Shown here: positions 39,833-51,516 of the stretch, piece after piece
How the letters are laid out: each line of letters opens with the position of its first letter
Position numbering within the stretch: the first letter of the stretch is position 1
Source: Whitmania pigra
Lineage: Eukaryota > Annelida > Clitellata > Hirudinida > Haemopidae
Length of the DNA: 64,000 nucleotides
Direction: 5' to 3'
NCBI GenBank assembly: GCA_021613335.1
Contig: JAJTWR010000389.1
Location: 367,501-431,500 of the forward strand
Program-made: the position numbers and the translations under genes
The notes under the pieces: model-generated
The model's input: the letters and a program-made list of their open reading frames with translations, nothing else
What the model was told of the DNA's origin: nothing
The model's database searches: none

Positions 39833-41917
39833 ATGTTAGGAGGAATTTTATTTTTAATAATACTAATCCAACTAATAAATGTAAATTCTTTGAATTGCCC
39901 GAAAAACTGTGAATGTAAAGATGACAGAAGAGGTCTTACATGCAGAGAAGCAGATCCCAGTGCCTTGGAAGAATATCTGAGCAAAGACAACAAAATCCAA
40001 AACTTGTCAGTTACTTATTCGATGATTTCTCTAAGATTGTGGAATTTAATCTGTAACAGGTCGAATCTCGAACATTTAGATTTGAGCTCAAATCAGTTGT
40101 TGAAATTTCCCAGAAATTGCTTCAAACAAATGAAAAAAGTTAAAACACTGACGGCCAGTAACAACAATTTGGAATCTCTTGAAAGCGGAATATTTGATGG
40201 TCTCATTTCTCTGGAAAGAATTTTTTTGATTAGTAACCATATCAGTTATATCGGCATCAATGTCTTCACAGATGTGAACCTTTTCAAAAATTTGGAATAT
40301 ATTGATTTGAGTTCGAACAATTTGAATTCGTTGGACACGTGGCCTCTTGCTTTAGGGTTGAGAGGAACAAAGTTGACAGTCAATCTTGGTTATAACCTTA
40401 TATCCAACCTCACCAACTACTTAAACTTCAACATAAAATGCCCAAATAACCAAAGCGTCCTGTTGCTTTTGAACAACAACAAATTGACTCATTTATCACA
40501 ATTTTTTGAAGCATGGGCACCAACAATAGATATGATTCATGGAAGATGTGCATACGAGACGTTTTTGGGCATACAATTAAATGGGAATAAACTGGCTTGT
40601 GACTGCATTGATTACGCTATTTTGGCATTTAAACAGAAAGTGTACCATTCCAAATTATTTGTGGATATGCCTTGTGAAGTAGGAACTGCAACAGTAAGCA
40701 TTCAACCACCCTCCATAACTTGTGCTGTTAACGACGATTGTCCTGAAAATTGCATTTGCTTCCAAAGACCTTATAATAACACTTTGGTTGTCGATTGTTC
40801 CAGGGCTGTGAAATTAGACATCTTTCCCACAAAGCTTCCGTCGAGAAAGACAATGACTTATTTCTACAGCATTCCTCTCAAGTACGATCTAATTTTCATC
40901 CATCATTCTATCGATAAAATTACTAACAACTCAGTACTTTTAAAATACACGAAATCTTTGGATCTCAGCAATGGAATACTCTCTGCGATTGAACCAGCAG
41001 CTTTGAAATTCATGAAAAATGTGGAAAGGATATTGCTAAATAATAATGCATTAACTTCATTGCCCAAAGAGATTTTGAATGCCAATTTTACAACAAAACA
41101 ATGGAGCTTGCACGACAATCCATGGGCCTGCAGTTGTGAAAATAAATGGATGAAAACCTGGTTTAGCATGAATAATGACAAACTAATCAGAAAACCTTTC
41201 TGTTTTTCCCCAGAATGGCATTCCGGAAAACACGTAATGACAGTGGATTTTTGTTACAAACCACCATTCAACTACAAATTATTGCTTGAAATTATGTCAG
41301 CAATCCTAATTTCCATACTTTTCTTAACGACGACTACGTTATTGTTTTGGCGAAAGAACAAGCACTTGATCTTTGAGAAATATGGTATCAGATTAATCTG
41401 GGACAACGACGAATGCCTTAGTGAAAGAATGTTGCATGACGTTTTTCTGGTTTGTTCTCATGCAAATATTGAGACTGGCTTAAAAGTTTTGAGGATTCTC
41501 GAGAATGATCAGGGGTTTAATGTTTGCTTTCACGAGAAAGACTTTATTGTGGGGGAATCAATATTGGAAAATGCACGCAATGCAATCGTCAATTCCAAAC
41601 GCACTCTCTGCTTAATTTCCAAAGATTTTCTGTCCAGTTACTGGTGCATGGAAGAATTTAAAATGGCTTATAAGAATGACTTGGACAAGAAAAAACATCG
41701 TCTTTTGGTGGTTCTTCTCGAACAAATTGATTGGGATGACCCTGATGTGGAACAACTTCACGAGATAAAAAGTTACATTAAGTCGAGGACTTACCTAGAA
41801 TTATTTAACCTTCCTGAAAAAATTGCTTGGAGGACTCTCTTGTATTCCATGCCTAGGCCTAAGAAAGAAGTCCATTCTTTCGATCCTTCAAGTGATGTGG
41901 AGCTACTAATTCCGTAA
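39833..41917 (+). CDS. Toll-like receptor, intronless, two cysteine-cluster type
   Basis: Single exon, 694 residues. Signal peptide (1-20), N-terminal LRR cap (22-37), several LRRs, an LRR-CT cap (about 256-297), a second LRR-NT (303-322), more LRRs, a second LRR-CT (432-474), a membrane segment (about 482-506) and a TIR domain (533-672). The LRR-CT/LRR-NT break in the ectodomain is the multiple-cysteine-cluster layout of Drosophila Toll and many protostome TLRs. These receptors sense ligands such as Spaetzle and signal through MyD88-type adaptors to NF-kB. The TIR keeps box 2 context (CFHEKDF, SILEN) and SSYWC, but the BB-loop proline is Val573 (DFIVG instead of RDxxPG) and the box 3 Phe-Trp is Ala-Trp. 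A poly(A) signal AATAAA lies at 42300-42305. At 694 residues it is shorter than Toll (about 1,100). Confidence 0.9.
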   Translation: MLGGILFLIILIQLINVNSLNCPKNCECKDDRRGLTCREADPSALEEYLSKDNKIQNLSVTYSMISLRLWNLICNRSNLEHLDLSSNQLLKFPRNCFKQMKKVKTLTASNNNLESLESGIFDGLISLERIFLISNHISYIGINVFTDVNLFKNLEYIDLSSNNLNSLDTWPLALGLRGTKLTVNLGYNLISNLTNYLNFNIKCPNNQSVLLLLNNNKLTHLSQFFEAWAPTIDMIHGRCAYETFLGIQLNGNKLACDCIDYAILAFKQKVYHSKLFVDMPCEVGTATVSIQPPSITCAVNDDCPENCICFQRPYNNTLVVDCSRAVKLDIFPTKLPSRKTMTYFYSIPLKYDLIFIHHSIDKITNNSVLLKYTKSLDLSNGILSAIEPAALKFMKNVERILLNNNALTSLPKEILNANFTTKQWSLHDNPWACSCENKWMKTWFSMNNDKLIRKPFCFSPEWHSGKHVMTVDFCYKPPFNYKLLLEIMSAILISILFLTTTTLLFWRKNKHLIFEKYGIRLIWDNDECLSERMLHDVFLVCSHANIETGLKVLRILENDQGFNVCFHEKDFIVGESILENARNAIVNSKRTLCLISKDFLSSYWCMEEFKMAYKNDLDKKKHRLLVVLLEQIDWDDPDVEQLHEIKSYIKSRTYLELFNLPEKIAWRTLLYSMPRPKKEVHSFDPSSDVELLIP

Positions 41918-43104
41918 TTAAACACAATTTGTAGTTTGTTTGTTGTTGTTATTATGAGATGTTTAGACAGCTCACCGTTCCGCTGATTGTTTTTGCATGG
42001 TCAGTTAATGATGATAAATTGAGATTTTAATTTTGTACTGCGGAGGACATATTTATAGGTCGCTTACTCGTTTCTCGAATATTCTCACAGGTTACCTAGT
42101 ATATTTATATATTTGTGATTATCTCTTAAAGTTTCGTCAAGATATGTTCATGCATTAATTTAAAATTTTTAAAAACGTGATTTCGGTGCGTCCAATAACC
42201 ATGAAAGACACTTTCAAAAATCATCAAAAAATGACCAAAAAACCTCGTTGAAAACATGAAAAAAATTTATTACTAAGAAATAATGTTTCTTTTAACCTCA
42301 ATAAACGTCTGTTATCCATTAATTTTATTAAAGTTTTGACAAATTTTCTGTCCAGTTCTTTCCAGGAACTCCTAATGGCGTTTTCAGGCCAGATTTGGAG
42401 TGGAACTGCCTTCTATTGTTGTACACCAGTCTTGACAACATTCCCAGACATTTTCTATAGAATTTAAGTTCAGGAACAGACTAGCCAACTCATAACTTTT
42501 AAATTTCTGCTCTGGAAGAATGTCTTTTTCAACTTGGAAGTGTGGATCGAGACACAATCTTGCTCGAAAATAAAATTTCCTACACAAAAGGTTCCTCAAA
42601 AGGCATGAGATGATTTTCTAATACTTTTATGTAATCCACCGAAGACTGTCTCCCATCCAGAAAGGCTAATTCAGTCAATCCTTCACTGGAAATTCCTCCC
42701 CAAATCATCATCATCATTATTGTCATCGTAATCTTTGTTGTCGTCATCACCACCGTTAGTGTCATCATAATCACCATCATCGTCATAATCACCAAGGCCT
42801 ACCTACATGCCTATGATGGGATCGTTTGGGTCCTTCTTGACCTCCTTGTACGGTTGGAGCTCCTTGTCGAATCCGACACTCAATTAAATGTTAATATTAT
42901 TTTTATTTATTATTTTATTTTAATATTATATTATTAAAATTTTATAATTTTATTTAATATTATATTGTTAAAATTTTATGGTTGTTGTGTAATATTAAAG
43001 TTTTTCAGATAAGTAGCTCGTACTTAACTTGTTGTATACTGTTACACCGCTCGTTGTCGAATACTTCGCTTTTGAATAGCTGTGTTTCGTTTCTGATAAT
43101 TGTG
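41918..43104. other. Spacer with Tc1 remnant and simple repeat
   Basis: Holds the 3' UTR of the Toll-like gene, the Tc1/mariner fragment listed next, an ATC/ATT-rich simple repeat at about 42700-42795 and the presumptive UBE2L3 promoter. No further gene is seen. Confidence 0.5.
42330..42707 (-). mobile_element. Tc1/mariner transposase remnant (DDE domain fragment)
   Basis: On the minus strand, frames broken by frameshifts read MIWGGISSEGLTELAFLDG, then FEQDCVSIHTSK, then NSIENVWECC. These are the successive conserved blocks of Tc1-family transposases (…WGG…; F-QDNA--H; SPDLNPIENVW). It lacks the N-terminal DNA-binding part and any visible inverted repeats, so it is a dead fragment. Confidence 0.8.
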
Positions 43105-44096
43105 ATGGCCGCGAGTAGGAGATTAATTAAGGTAAGTGTCTTTAACGGATAACGTTTTGTGACTGTATTGTAAGTTTTGCTTTAATATTATCATCGGTCA
43201 GTGGCACTTGATTTGACTCTAAATGTCTGGCTCTTACTTCTAACAGACGATATAAGTTGTGTTTAAAATATTTCTATTATTTGCTTTTACAAAGATTGGG
43301 CTAAGGCATTTATGAATGGAATCAATGAATGACTGCTTTGTTATTGCATTAGAAAGTTGGAAACATCTTTGCTATTTTTATACCTATTTCTGAGGGCTAA
43401 TGATTTGTTGTTATAGTTATATCATAGAATGCATTGTTTGACATTTTCATATATTTGGAATTAATATGCAGGAGTTTAGTGACCATTTATTTGATAATAA
43501 TTGTATGTAATGAATAATTTCACAGGAACTGCAAGATATCAAGCGTTTGGACCTGAAAGTGTTTCGTGAAATACACGCTGATGAAAGCAACATTCTTCAG
43601 TGGACTGGACTTGTGGTTCCTGTAAGTACATTTTATATTTTTTCCGTGTTTCCAATGATGGATTAAGTTATAATTATTTTGTTACAAAAGGAAAATCCAC
43701 CATACAACAAAGGGGCATTCAGAATTAAGATAGACTTCCCTGCAGACTATCCCTTTAAGCCACCAAAAGTTATCTTCCAAACGAAGATTTACCATCCCAA
43801 CATTGACGAGAATGGTCAAGTCTGCTTGCCAATCGTCTCTCCTGCTAATTGGAAGCCTGCAACGAGGACCGACCAAGGTAATGTGGATGCATGACATTGA
43901 AAAAGTTATTCATTGTTCTAAATTAATTATTTTATTTTAAGTGATACAAGCTCTGGTAGGTTTGGTAAATGATCCTGAACCTGATCATCCGCTGAGAGCT
44001 GATTTGGCCGAGGAATTCACAAAAAATAAGAAAAAATTCGTCAAAAATGCAGAGGAACACATAAAAAAGTTTGCAGAGAAAAGGCCAAGTGATTGA
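43105..44096 (+). CDS. UBE2L3: Ubiquitin-conjugating enzyme E2 L3 (UbcH7 orthologue)
   Basis: Exons 43105-43131, 43526-43621, 43691-43877, 43942-44096; 154 residues, the same length as human UBE2L3. It carries ubiquitin as a thioester and hands it to HECT and RBR ligases such as Parkin and HHARI. Seen: the MAASRRL start, IYHPNID with the HPN triad (76-78), catalytic Cys86 in GQVCLPI, Phe63 in YPFKPPK (the ligase-contact residue), and the C-terminal EKRPSD. All introns are short with clean GT-AG borders. AATAAA at 44170-44175 is a fitting poly(A) signal. Convergent with the damaged Toll-like gene about 300 bp downstream. Confidence 0.97.
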
Positions 44097-44398
44097 GAAG
44101 CATGATGCTATGAAACTTTACAATTGAGCAAAAATGTTATTATAATATCAGCCTTTAACATTTTGTTTGAATAAACGTTGTGCAAATTCAACGATTTAAA
44201 CCCCTTACAGTCCATGCGATTACGTTGTGAAATTGAAATGTTTGTAAAAAGTTTGCTTGAAGTGGCTTGAGACAATGACGATGACCATCCTAAATAATTT
44301 TTTATTATGTTTGCTTTAGCTTATTATATTGTGCATTTTATATATATTTCATTGTATGATTTACTTGTATTTTGGAATATTTTTTCTCTAGCTGAAAT

Positions 44399-47294
44399 TT
44401 ATGTTACGTTGAACAACCTGCTGCTTTGAATGGTGTTCAAAATGTTTTCCTCTATTCCATTTCCAAGTTCAAAGTCTCTTTCGTGGATGCAAAGTCTGAA
44501 GGTGACCTCATCGTCGCACTCTCCGCTTGGTGCCACATCTTCATTACTGATCGACTCCAAACAGGCATTAAGACCTGAAGGACCATCAGCGAGACTGCCA
44601 TAGTTTTCACTTTTCACATTTTTCAGCAGATCTTTTTCATTTCCAATTTTTCTGTTGGTGTTGTGCTGTGTTGTCGATGATTTTGTGTGAACAACCGGTG
44701 GTACTTGCTCGATATTCGAGATAAGTTCCTTTACGATCCAACTTCTGTCGTTCATGTCGTATGAGACAAAAGCGGCGTAAAGGTACTCATTCTTCTGATC
44801 CAAATTAAGTTGGTATTGTCTCTTTTTTTTGCGAATGCGTGATTAAGTAGTAGTGAATGTCCCAACGATACTTGTAGGCAATCGCGCCTATCATTATGCT
44901 TGAAATCATCAAAATCAGAATGGCTCCTGATATTGTAACTGGGATTAAGTAGTAAAATGATAACTTCATATGATAAACCACTTCGTAAAGTTTAGAAAGA
45001 GTACGGAATGTGTCTCTGTATTTGCAAGAGATGCTATTTAAATCATCAATTTTCGTTTTGTTTTCTACAATCCAGTTCATGAAGTGTATGGAATCACAAG
45101 AGCACGAAAAAACGTTATGCTCAATGTACAGAGTCAGCCATCCGTAGCCCTTTTCCTGACTCAGTAAAGAAATTGCAGAAATAGGACCAGGTTCAAAAGT
45201 CGCAAACCTGTTATCCCTCAAATCCAAAACTCTGAAAGAATGTGATAAATTTATTACTGTAAGGTACTATAAATCTATAAGGTATTATAAATCCCTAGGA
45301 CATTTATCGCTTAATATATTTATGTTTTTATTACCAAAGTACACTATTCTTCATAATGAGTATAACAAAGGTTACAATCACTCCTTAATTTTAGCAAAAC
45401 TTTTATGAAATTGAACCGATTTAGATTTCTTTTTAAATTATGAAGTTACACATTTCTGCAAAATTTCCTATCGTTTGGACAAATGACACTTGATCAAAAA
45501 TTGATCAAAATGCTCCCTTAATGTCCTTGAAAATGACAACCGATACAATTACTTTTTTGTAGAATTATTTAGAATATAATAATGTGGAAAGTTTGAATTT
45601 CTCACTTCAATTCTTTCAATCGCGAAATATCGAAATCAAGCGACTGAAGCCAGTTTGATGAAAGACAGAGTTTCTCTAATTTGGTGAGGTTGTAAAACCG
45701 TAACTTATGTAGGACTTTCAATTTATTGTTAGCAAGGTTCAGCTCTGTGAGGTTTGAATAAATGCCAAATATTTCACCGAGTTTGTCATCTTCCAGTTTT
45801 TGTGATAAATTATTTCGATCGAGGATGAGTCCTGTCGAAAAAAAGATTTGAAATTCAACTTAATTTACGGATAAAATATTTAAAAAAAGATGGTCTTAAC
45901 AACAATAACTACCAATTATAAGGCCTCTTTCGATGCTTAACTTCAAAAATTCTGGCGATAAGTATTTCATCCCGTTATCACCGAAATCGAGAGAAACCGG
46001 ATCAACTGAAGCTGGCCGAAACAAAACAATGGGTTCCTTTGCTGCTTTTATTCCATTGTTTCTGTAGATATATTGTGATAGTTTGCAACTTCCGAAAATC
46101 AGGGTAGCGTGAAAAACTGGCTTATGATGGGTTATGGAACGAGAAAGTTGCAATGCCTTTAAATTTCTTGGGCAGATTAAACACAAAGGTTTTAGATTTC
46201 CATCTTTTGTAAATTTACAAGGTAGAATATCTTTGAGATCTTTTGCTCTGCACTCTGAATAATTAATTACTGGAGCATTTTCAACATGTGCTCCGTCTAA
46301 AAATATCCTCACTTGATGTCCGAAATTAGCAAACACCATGTTCACTTGGAGGGTAACACAAATGAGCCATTCATCAACAAATTGCAAATGATTATGGGAA
46401 ATGTCCAAGTATTCCAAACTCCGCGTCATACCAAACATTTGATTGCTTATTTTATTTAAAGAGTGTTTATCCAATCTTAACATCTTTAAATTATTTTTTG
46501 TACTTAATTCTCTGAAGAGTTTATTTTCCAATTCCACGTCTGAATTATACTCGCCATAAATATTCGTCAAAATAAGTTTTTCCAAACCATCGGACAAACT
46601 ATGTAAAGAACGTGCTACATTTGTAAATTTAAGTCCCGAGCTTTCACTCAGATCTAGACTTCTTAAAGCTTTCAAATGTCGGAATGCCTCGCTTTCTATT
46701 TCATTTATCCCCGCTCCAGCTAAAATCAAATTCTTTAAAGAAATGTTTTGGAAGTTAATGAATGTCGAGTTAGTTAATTTATCCAAATGTCGGTGGATTA
46801 TTAACGTCTGTAGGTTTTTCAAAGAGGAAAAACTTTCCCCAAATTCACCGACTAAATTCCCATCAATGCTAAGTAACTCCAATTTGTACAAGTTATTGAA
46901 AACTTTATCTGGTATTTTACAGACTTATATTCAATACAATTAAACTTTGGCTCAGGGGAAGAAAAACTTCAGTATTGTCACTCAGGTCCAACTTGTTATG
47001 GTATAGATTAAGGTATTTGATTGGAACATCTCTAAATATGTTATGAGGCAAATTAAAAATATTGTTCTTTGACAGGTCAAGGTATTTCAGATTGAAACAG
47101 TTGTTGAGAGAACTTTCGTTGATAGAGCTTATCACGTTTTTATCTAACACAAGTTTTTTCAAATTCCACGGTAATGGAAATGGTATTTCTGTCAAATTTC
47201 TACACCTCACAATGGTGTTCTCTTTTGAACATATACATTTCTCACAGACATCACCTGAAATTGTTTGCAATAACACGAAAAGCCAGAACCACAT
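44399..47294 (-). pseudogene. Toll-like receptor, frameshifted and TIR-truncated
   Basis: Exons in transcript order: 47294-45913, 45831-45606, 45231-44399, joined in phase. It has a signal peptide (MWFWLFVLLQTISG), LRR-NT (CEKCICS), many LRRs, an LRR-CT-like region (CRAKDL...LICPRN), further LRRs, a final LRR-CT (FSCSCDSIHFMNW), a membrane segment (YYLIPVTISGAILILM) and the first half of a TIR domain (YAAFVSYD; CIHERDF). Two frame breaks interrupt it: near 46920 (one extra base before CKIPDKVF) and at an eight-A run at 44823-44830, where seven A would keep the frame. The TIR stops right after box 2 (SSRLFNVT then TAA), losing the second half, and carries an unusual insertion of about 55 residues before CIHERDF. 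The BB loop reads DFELG, again without proline. If the frame breaks were assembly errors it would still be a truncated receptor. Confidence 0.75.
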
Positions 47295-48559
47295 TATGAT
47301 TTAAAAATCTATCTAAAATTAGTTTTAAAATTTGAAACTTAAAAATAAGTAATCTCAACTACAGCAACACAAACCTGTGCCATAACATCCTCTCTTGACG
47401 CAGAAACCATTTTCACTGACGATCAGACTCCAGAACATACACAAAAGCAACCTTTGCAACCTCTGATTGAATTTTAGTTAGCACATGTTAGCTGTTTTTC
47501 CCTACTATTACCGTACCGCTACCATAGGTTCGCCATCCTCATCTGTTTCAATACCGCCAGACCTCGAAACTCAACCGATCATCGCATCCGAAACTTCGAA
47601 GGTTTTGATATTGCGGTATAACCACAAAATAAATTGTGATATTGTGTTGGGTTTGAAAATCTATGACTTAAATGCATTGTAATCTGTGTTGGGTTTGACA
47701 ATCTATGATTTAAATGAATTGTAATCTAATCTTGATTAACATTATTTATCATTCATCGATTACAATCAGCTTACATTTTAAATATCATGCGATATTTGAC
47801 ATAATTTAATTTATTAACTAATTTTCTTAGTATTTTTCGAATTCTCAGTGTTCGATTATTATATGCTATTTTTTTTAAACTTATTTTCTTTCAGAGAAAA
47901 ACATTACATTTTACATTTTAGTGATATATACAGAAGTACAGTATTATGTGGATGATTTCAGATAAGACTATTTATAATTTATAAATTAAGCAATGAATTA
48001 CTTCTCAGAGGTATTTCACGTTGAAAGCACTTCTACCAAAATAACTTAAGTAAATCTTAATTGGTCTCTCGTACACGACAAAGAGATTTTTGAAAAATAT
48101 AAAAATTCCAGTCGAAAGAATATTTTGGAAAATGTGTAACAGCAATGATAAGCCGTGTCGAAGTGAATACGAAATTCTAAAAAAACGACACGGAACAACA
48201 ATAACTTAACAATAACGGTTAAAAGATTCATAACAAAAGATCTCACCAGGGTCCGTCCTAATCATCTAGTTGTGAAATCGAAGTTAATAAATTACCAACC
48301 AACCAGCCAGATCTCACCAGAAACTTATGTGGTAGTGATCCACATTGTCCTGCTGGCCACTTTTATGGACAACTTCACTTTTAGGCGGTTTAAGTGTTCT
48401 ATTTGCAATTAATTTAAAATTACTTTCTTTTTATGTAGCCTTAGTCTCAAGCCATTTCATCTTATCCGTTATAGTTATTAACAATACGTAATTATCTTTA
48501 TACTACTGTAATAGTAGTTGTTACGATTAAACCAATTGTTGTTCATTTTTGTTTTATAA

Positions 48560-49601
48560 CAGTAAAACCTCTCTATAACGAAATCGCATGGGAGCGAAAT
48601 AATCGTGATTCGTTACAGAGAATTTCGTAAAATGGAGGTCTTGAAAATATTTTTTTTACATAGCCACTTGTCGACTTATATCCATTTTTTGTACCACCTA
48701 CTGCTGCGAATTGCTGTACTCAACAATGAAATTTATAAAATCAAAACACCGAGCTGTAATCAACACCTGACAGAACTTCTTCGTACCTCAACTACAAACT
48801 ATCAACCAGATTTAAAGAAACTTTCCGGTTCAAAAGCTTCTCAGCATTGCCAGAACAATTAATGTTCAAAAAAACTTATAAAGGAGTGACTTTTATTAAT
48901 AAATATTACATATTGAAATGTCTATTAATGACATAAAAGTTATCATGCATATGATATATCGTTTGTGCAACATACTGTTACCAATTGGGGTCGCGACTCC
49001 AATGTGGTTCAATGTGGCTCGCAGCAATTAAAAAATTTTCAAAAGTGGCTTTCAGGTTCCTACGGTCTGGCCACCCCTGCTTTATAATTTTAATTTTTAT
49101 TATAATTTTTCTTGATTTAATGATTCTAGAAAGTGTTGATGGCTTAATTTAATTGCGATGTCGCTCTTTTTCTGACCACCAAAGCCTACTTTTTCAATTT
49201 ATCCAATTTAATCTCTTAAAATATTTACATTTGTTTTTAAAACCACAAAGTTGTTATTTCTTTTTATTTTTCCGGACATTATTGCTAAAACGATAACACG
49301 CCTTAAAATCAAAATTAGCGAAGGTACAAAGTTAACTGAACTTTTTTCCCGAATAGTAAATATGGTAAAATAAAAATATTTGGCTATTTAAAACAAATAG
49401 AAATTTAGATTTTTATCACATTTTAGAAATTGCAAAAAAAATTTTCGTTCGAACAATGTGAGGACCAAAATGCTTTTCATTGATTGGTTATTGACAAATT
49501 CATTGTTGAGAACATTTTTAACATAGAAAATATTGGGATTTGGCCCTGACTGTTAAGCTGTTTCGTTATAAAGATATGTTCTATATAATGAGATTTTACT
49601 G
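48560..49601. mobile_element. Probable pogo/Tc1-like element with terminal inverted repeats
   Basis: The left end reads CAGTAAAACCTCTCTATAACG and the right end, read on the minus strand, begins CAGTAAAATCTC and reaches TATAACGAAAC about 30 bases in. TA or AT dinucleotides flank both ends. The CAGT...CTCTCTATAACGAA terminus is familiar from pogo-type elements. The interior has no intact transposase, so it is non-autonomous or decayed, and a hAT fragment sits inside it. Confidence 0.5.
48985..49079. mobile_element. hAT-type transposon end
   Basis: The stretch contains GTGGCTCGCAG and ends GGTTCCTACGGTCTGGCCACCCCTG. Read on the other strand this starts CAGGGGTGGCCAGACC, the classic hAT terminus with its CAGGG tip. 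Only one end is recognisable. Confidence 0.55.
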
Positions 49602-50582
49602 TATTCAACAACCAACTAGACAGAGTCCGGAGACCATCATCGAGAGTCCAGCGAGGCAAGAGCCGATTATTCCAGCCGGAACGAAGAGGAGTGGCTTGTG
49701 TATTTTATTAACGTCCATTTCATAACTAGTTGGGTAGGATGAGTATCAATATTTTTTTTATTTTAAATATAACTTTTTTATTTTGAATATAATCAGCAAA
49801 AATTAGATATGTAAAATGTTTTTGCAACTTTAAAAAAAGTTTATTATGGATGTATGAAATTCAATCTTCTTTACTGCCAAAATTATAATATGTGCATAAA
49901 ATCTGAATTTAAATAAAACTACATTAAAATGCCTTTCTAAAAATATACCATTTCGATATTATATATTCTGCAGAAGCGCCTCAAATATGATTCCAAAAAA
50001 TCCCCACTTCCTGTTTATATACACGACTAAAGATAGCAAAGATATATAAATGCACTAAATATTTATATGAGAAACTTATATAACATATAACATAGGTTAC
50101 AAGTCTTGTTTGGGGACTTTAAAGCCACACCTTTTGTTTGGAACCTTCACTTTTAGCTAAACACTATTCTCTTAGTCTGTTTTGTGTAGTATGTGACATA
50201 AGTCATTTGAAGTACATCCTTATTACATTTATAAACATACCACAAGATTCAGTACCCTACAGTGCAATAAGTCTGTCTTAAATGTTCACCACTTTGAACT
50301 ATACAAAGGGAAGGAAGGAAGCACTTTTTAGTTGCAGACTCGAAAACATTGCTAACTGATAATTGCAATTGACCTTATTGATGTTACAAAAGTGTGACAA
50401 TATTTCAAATATTACAAAACGAAAATGAACGTTTAACAATTTACAGTTACAATTAACAAAGTACAATTTACATAATAAAAAACATCGTTTGAAAAGAGAA
50501 GAAATTTTATGTAGTCCTAAGCTTATCAAATGTAAAAAAAAATTCTAAAACTTGTACCTCAAATTGTACCAAAGATAATATG

Positions 50583-51029
50583 TTAAACTAAATGCTGCTT
50601 GACAGATTCAATTTTGTTAAGCAACGTTTTGAACTCAAACTTGTAACTTCCACCATATGGATAATTTACTGATTGGCCATCGAGATGCATCTTCTCTTTA
50701 CAGAAATTTGTGTAATGATCGTAATGCTCATTAAAGATGTCTTTGAACTTCTGAACAAAATACTCATGATTGTTGTTTATCTTTTCCATGACGTCAATAA
50801 CAGCAACTTTAATGACTTCATGCAGGATAATGGTGTTATACTTCTTAACTGATTCCTTGTCATTTGGATTATAATCCGGCACGGGATCATACGGGTGATC
50901 GGTCAGAAAAGATTGTAATATCAGGACCATGGATGTCAGTGTCATTACTGGAGACCATGCTAGAACACCTCCCGTGTCTAGTACGCTGAGGCACAGTGAA
51001 CCGTCGCTGGAAATGTGTCGATGCAGTTG
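50583..51029 (-). pseudogene. UBE2Z-like E2, 5'-truncated copy 1
   Basis: The frame starts mid-protein at QLHRHISSDGSLCLSVL and runs to the normal end (…IESVKQHLV, TAA). It keeps the active-site cysteine segment and the whole C-terminal half, which is nearly identical to copies 2 and 3. The N-terminal 92 or so residues are missing, replaced exactly at 51030 by the GC-rich minisatellite. Upstream in frame there is a stop (TAA TAG) and no ATG, so no E2 can be made unless a downstream Met is used, which would lose the cysteine. Confidence 0.8.
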
Positions 51030-51290
51030 CGATGCTATTTTGTCGCCGGGTTGTTTTGTCCTGGGCTATTATGTCGTCGGGCTATTTTGTCGGGGCTATT
51101 TTGACGGGCCATTTTGACGGGGCTATTTTGTCTTGGGCTATTTTGACGCCGGGCTGTTTCGACGCGGCTGTTTTGTCGGGACGGTTTTGTCGGGGCTGTT
51201 TTGTCTTGAGCTATTTTGACGCCGGGCTATTTTGACGGGGCTGTTTTGTCGGGGCTATTCTGTCGCCGGGCTGTTATGACGGGTCACCGT
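51030..51290. repeat. GC-rich minisatellite (GGGCTATTTTGTCG-type units)
   Basis: About 17 imperfect head-to-tail units of 13-18 bp built on GGGCTATTTTGTC with variants TTTTGACG, TGTTTTGTC, CGCCGGGCT. Its composition contrasts sharply with the AT-rich surroundings. It fills the gap between the broken 5' end of E2 copy 1 and the 3' flank of copy 2. Confidence 0.85.
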
Positions 51291-51516
51291 AATTGTCCAC
51301 ACTAAAGCCGTCTAATTAATTTAAAATAATAATGTTCTATATTGTATAACAAATTGGAAATAATTGATTTAATAATATTTAAAAACTTGCATCACTAAAG
51401 CCAACATTTGAAAATATAATATTTTAATTTTATTTTAATCAAGATGTTGTCAAAAGCCTAAAAGTAATTTTGAAACGTTTGTACCTCAAGGTGATAAGTT
51501 TACTGAAGATCACTTG

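Larger units (their letters stand above)
47295..50582. other. Gene-poor region with DNA-transposon remnants
   Basis: No gene supported. It contains the inverted-repeat element at 48560-49601 and, inside it, a hAT end. The ORFs at 48605-48862 and 49477-49725 lie within this element and show no recognisable transposase motif. 49.7-50.5 kb is plain AT-rich sequence. At 50500-50582 short similarity to the 3' flanks of the E2 copies begins (TGTACCTCA, GTTAAACTAAATGCTG). Confidence 0.5.

Noticed and set aside
50929..51235. Plus-strand ORFs across the GC-rich minisatellite
   Set aside because: Repeat translation only, antisense to the E2 copy.
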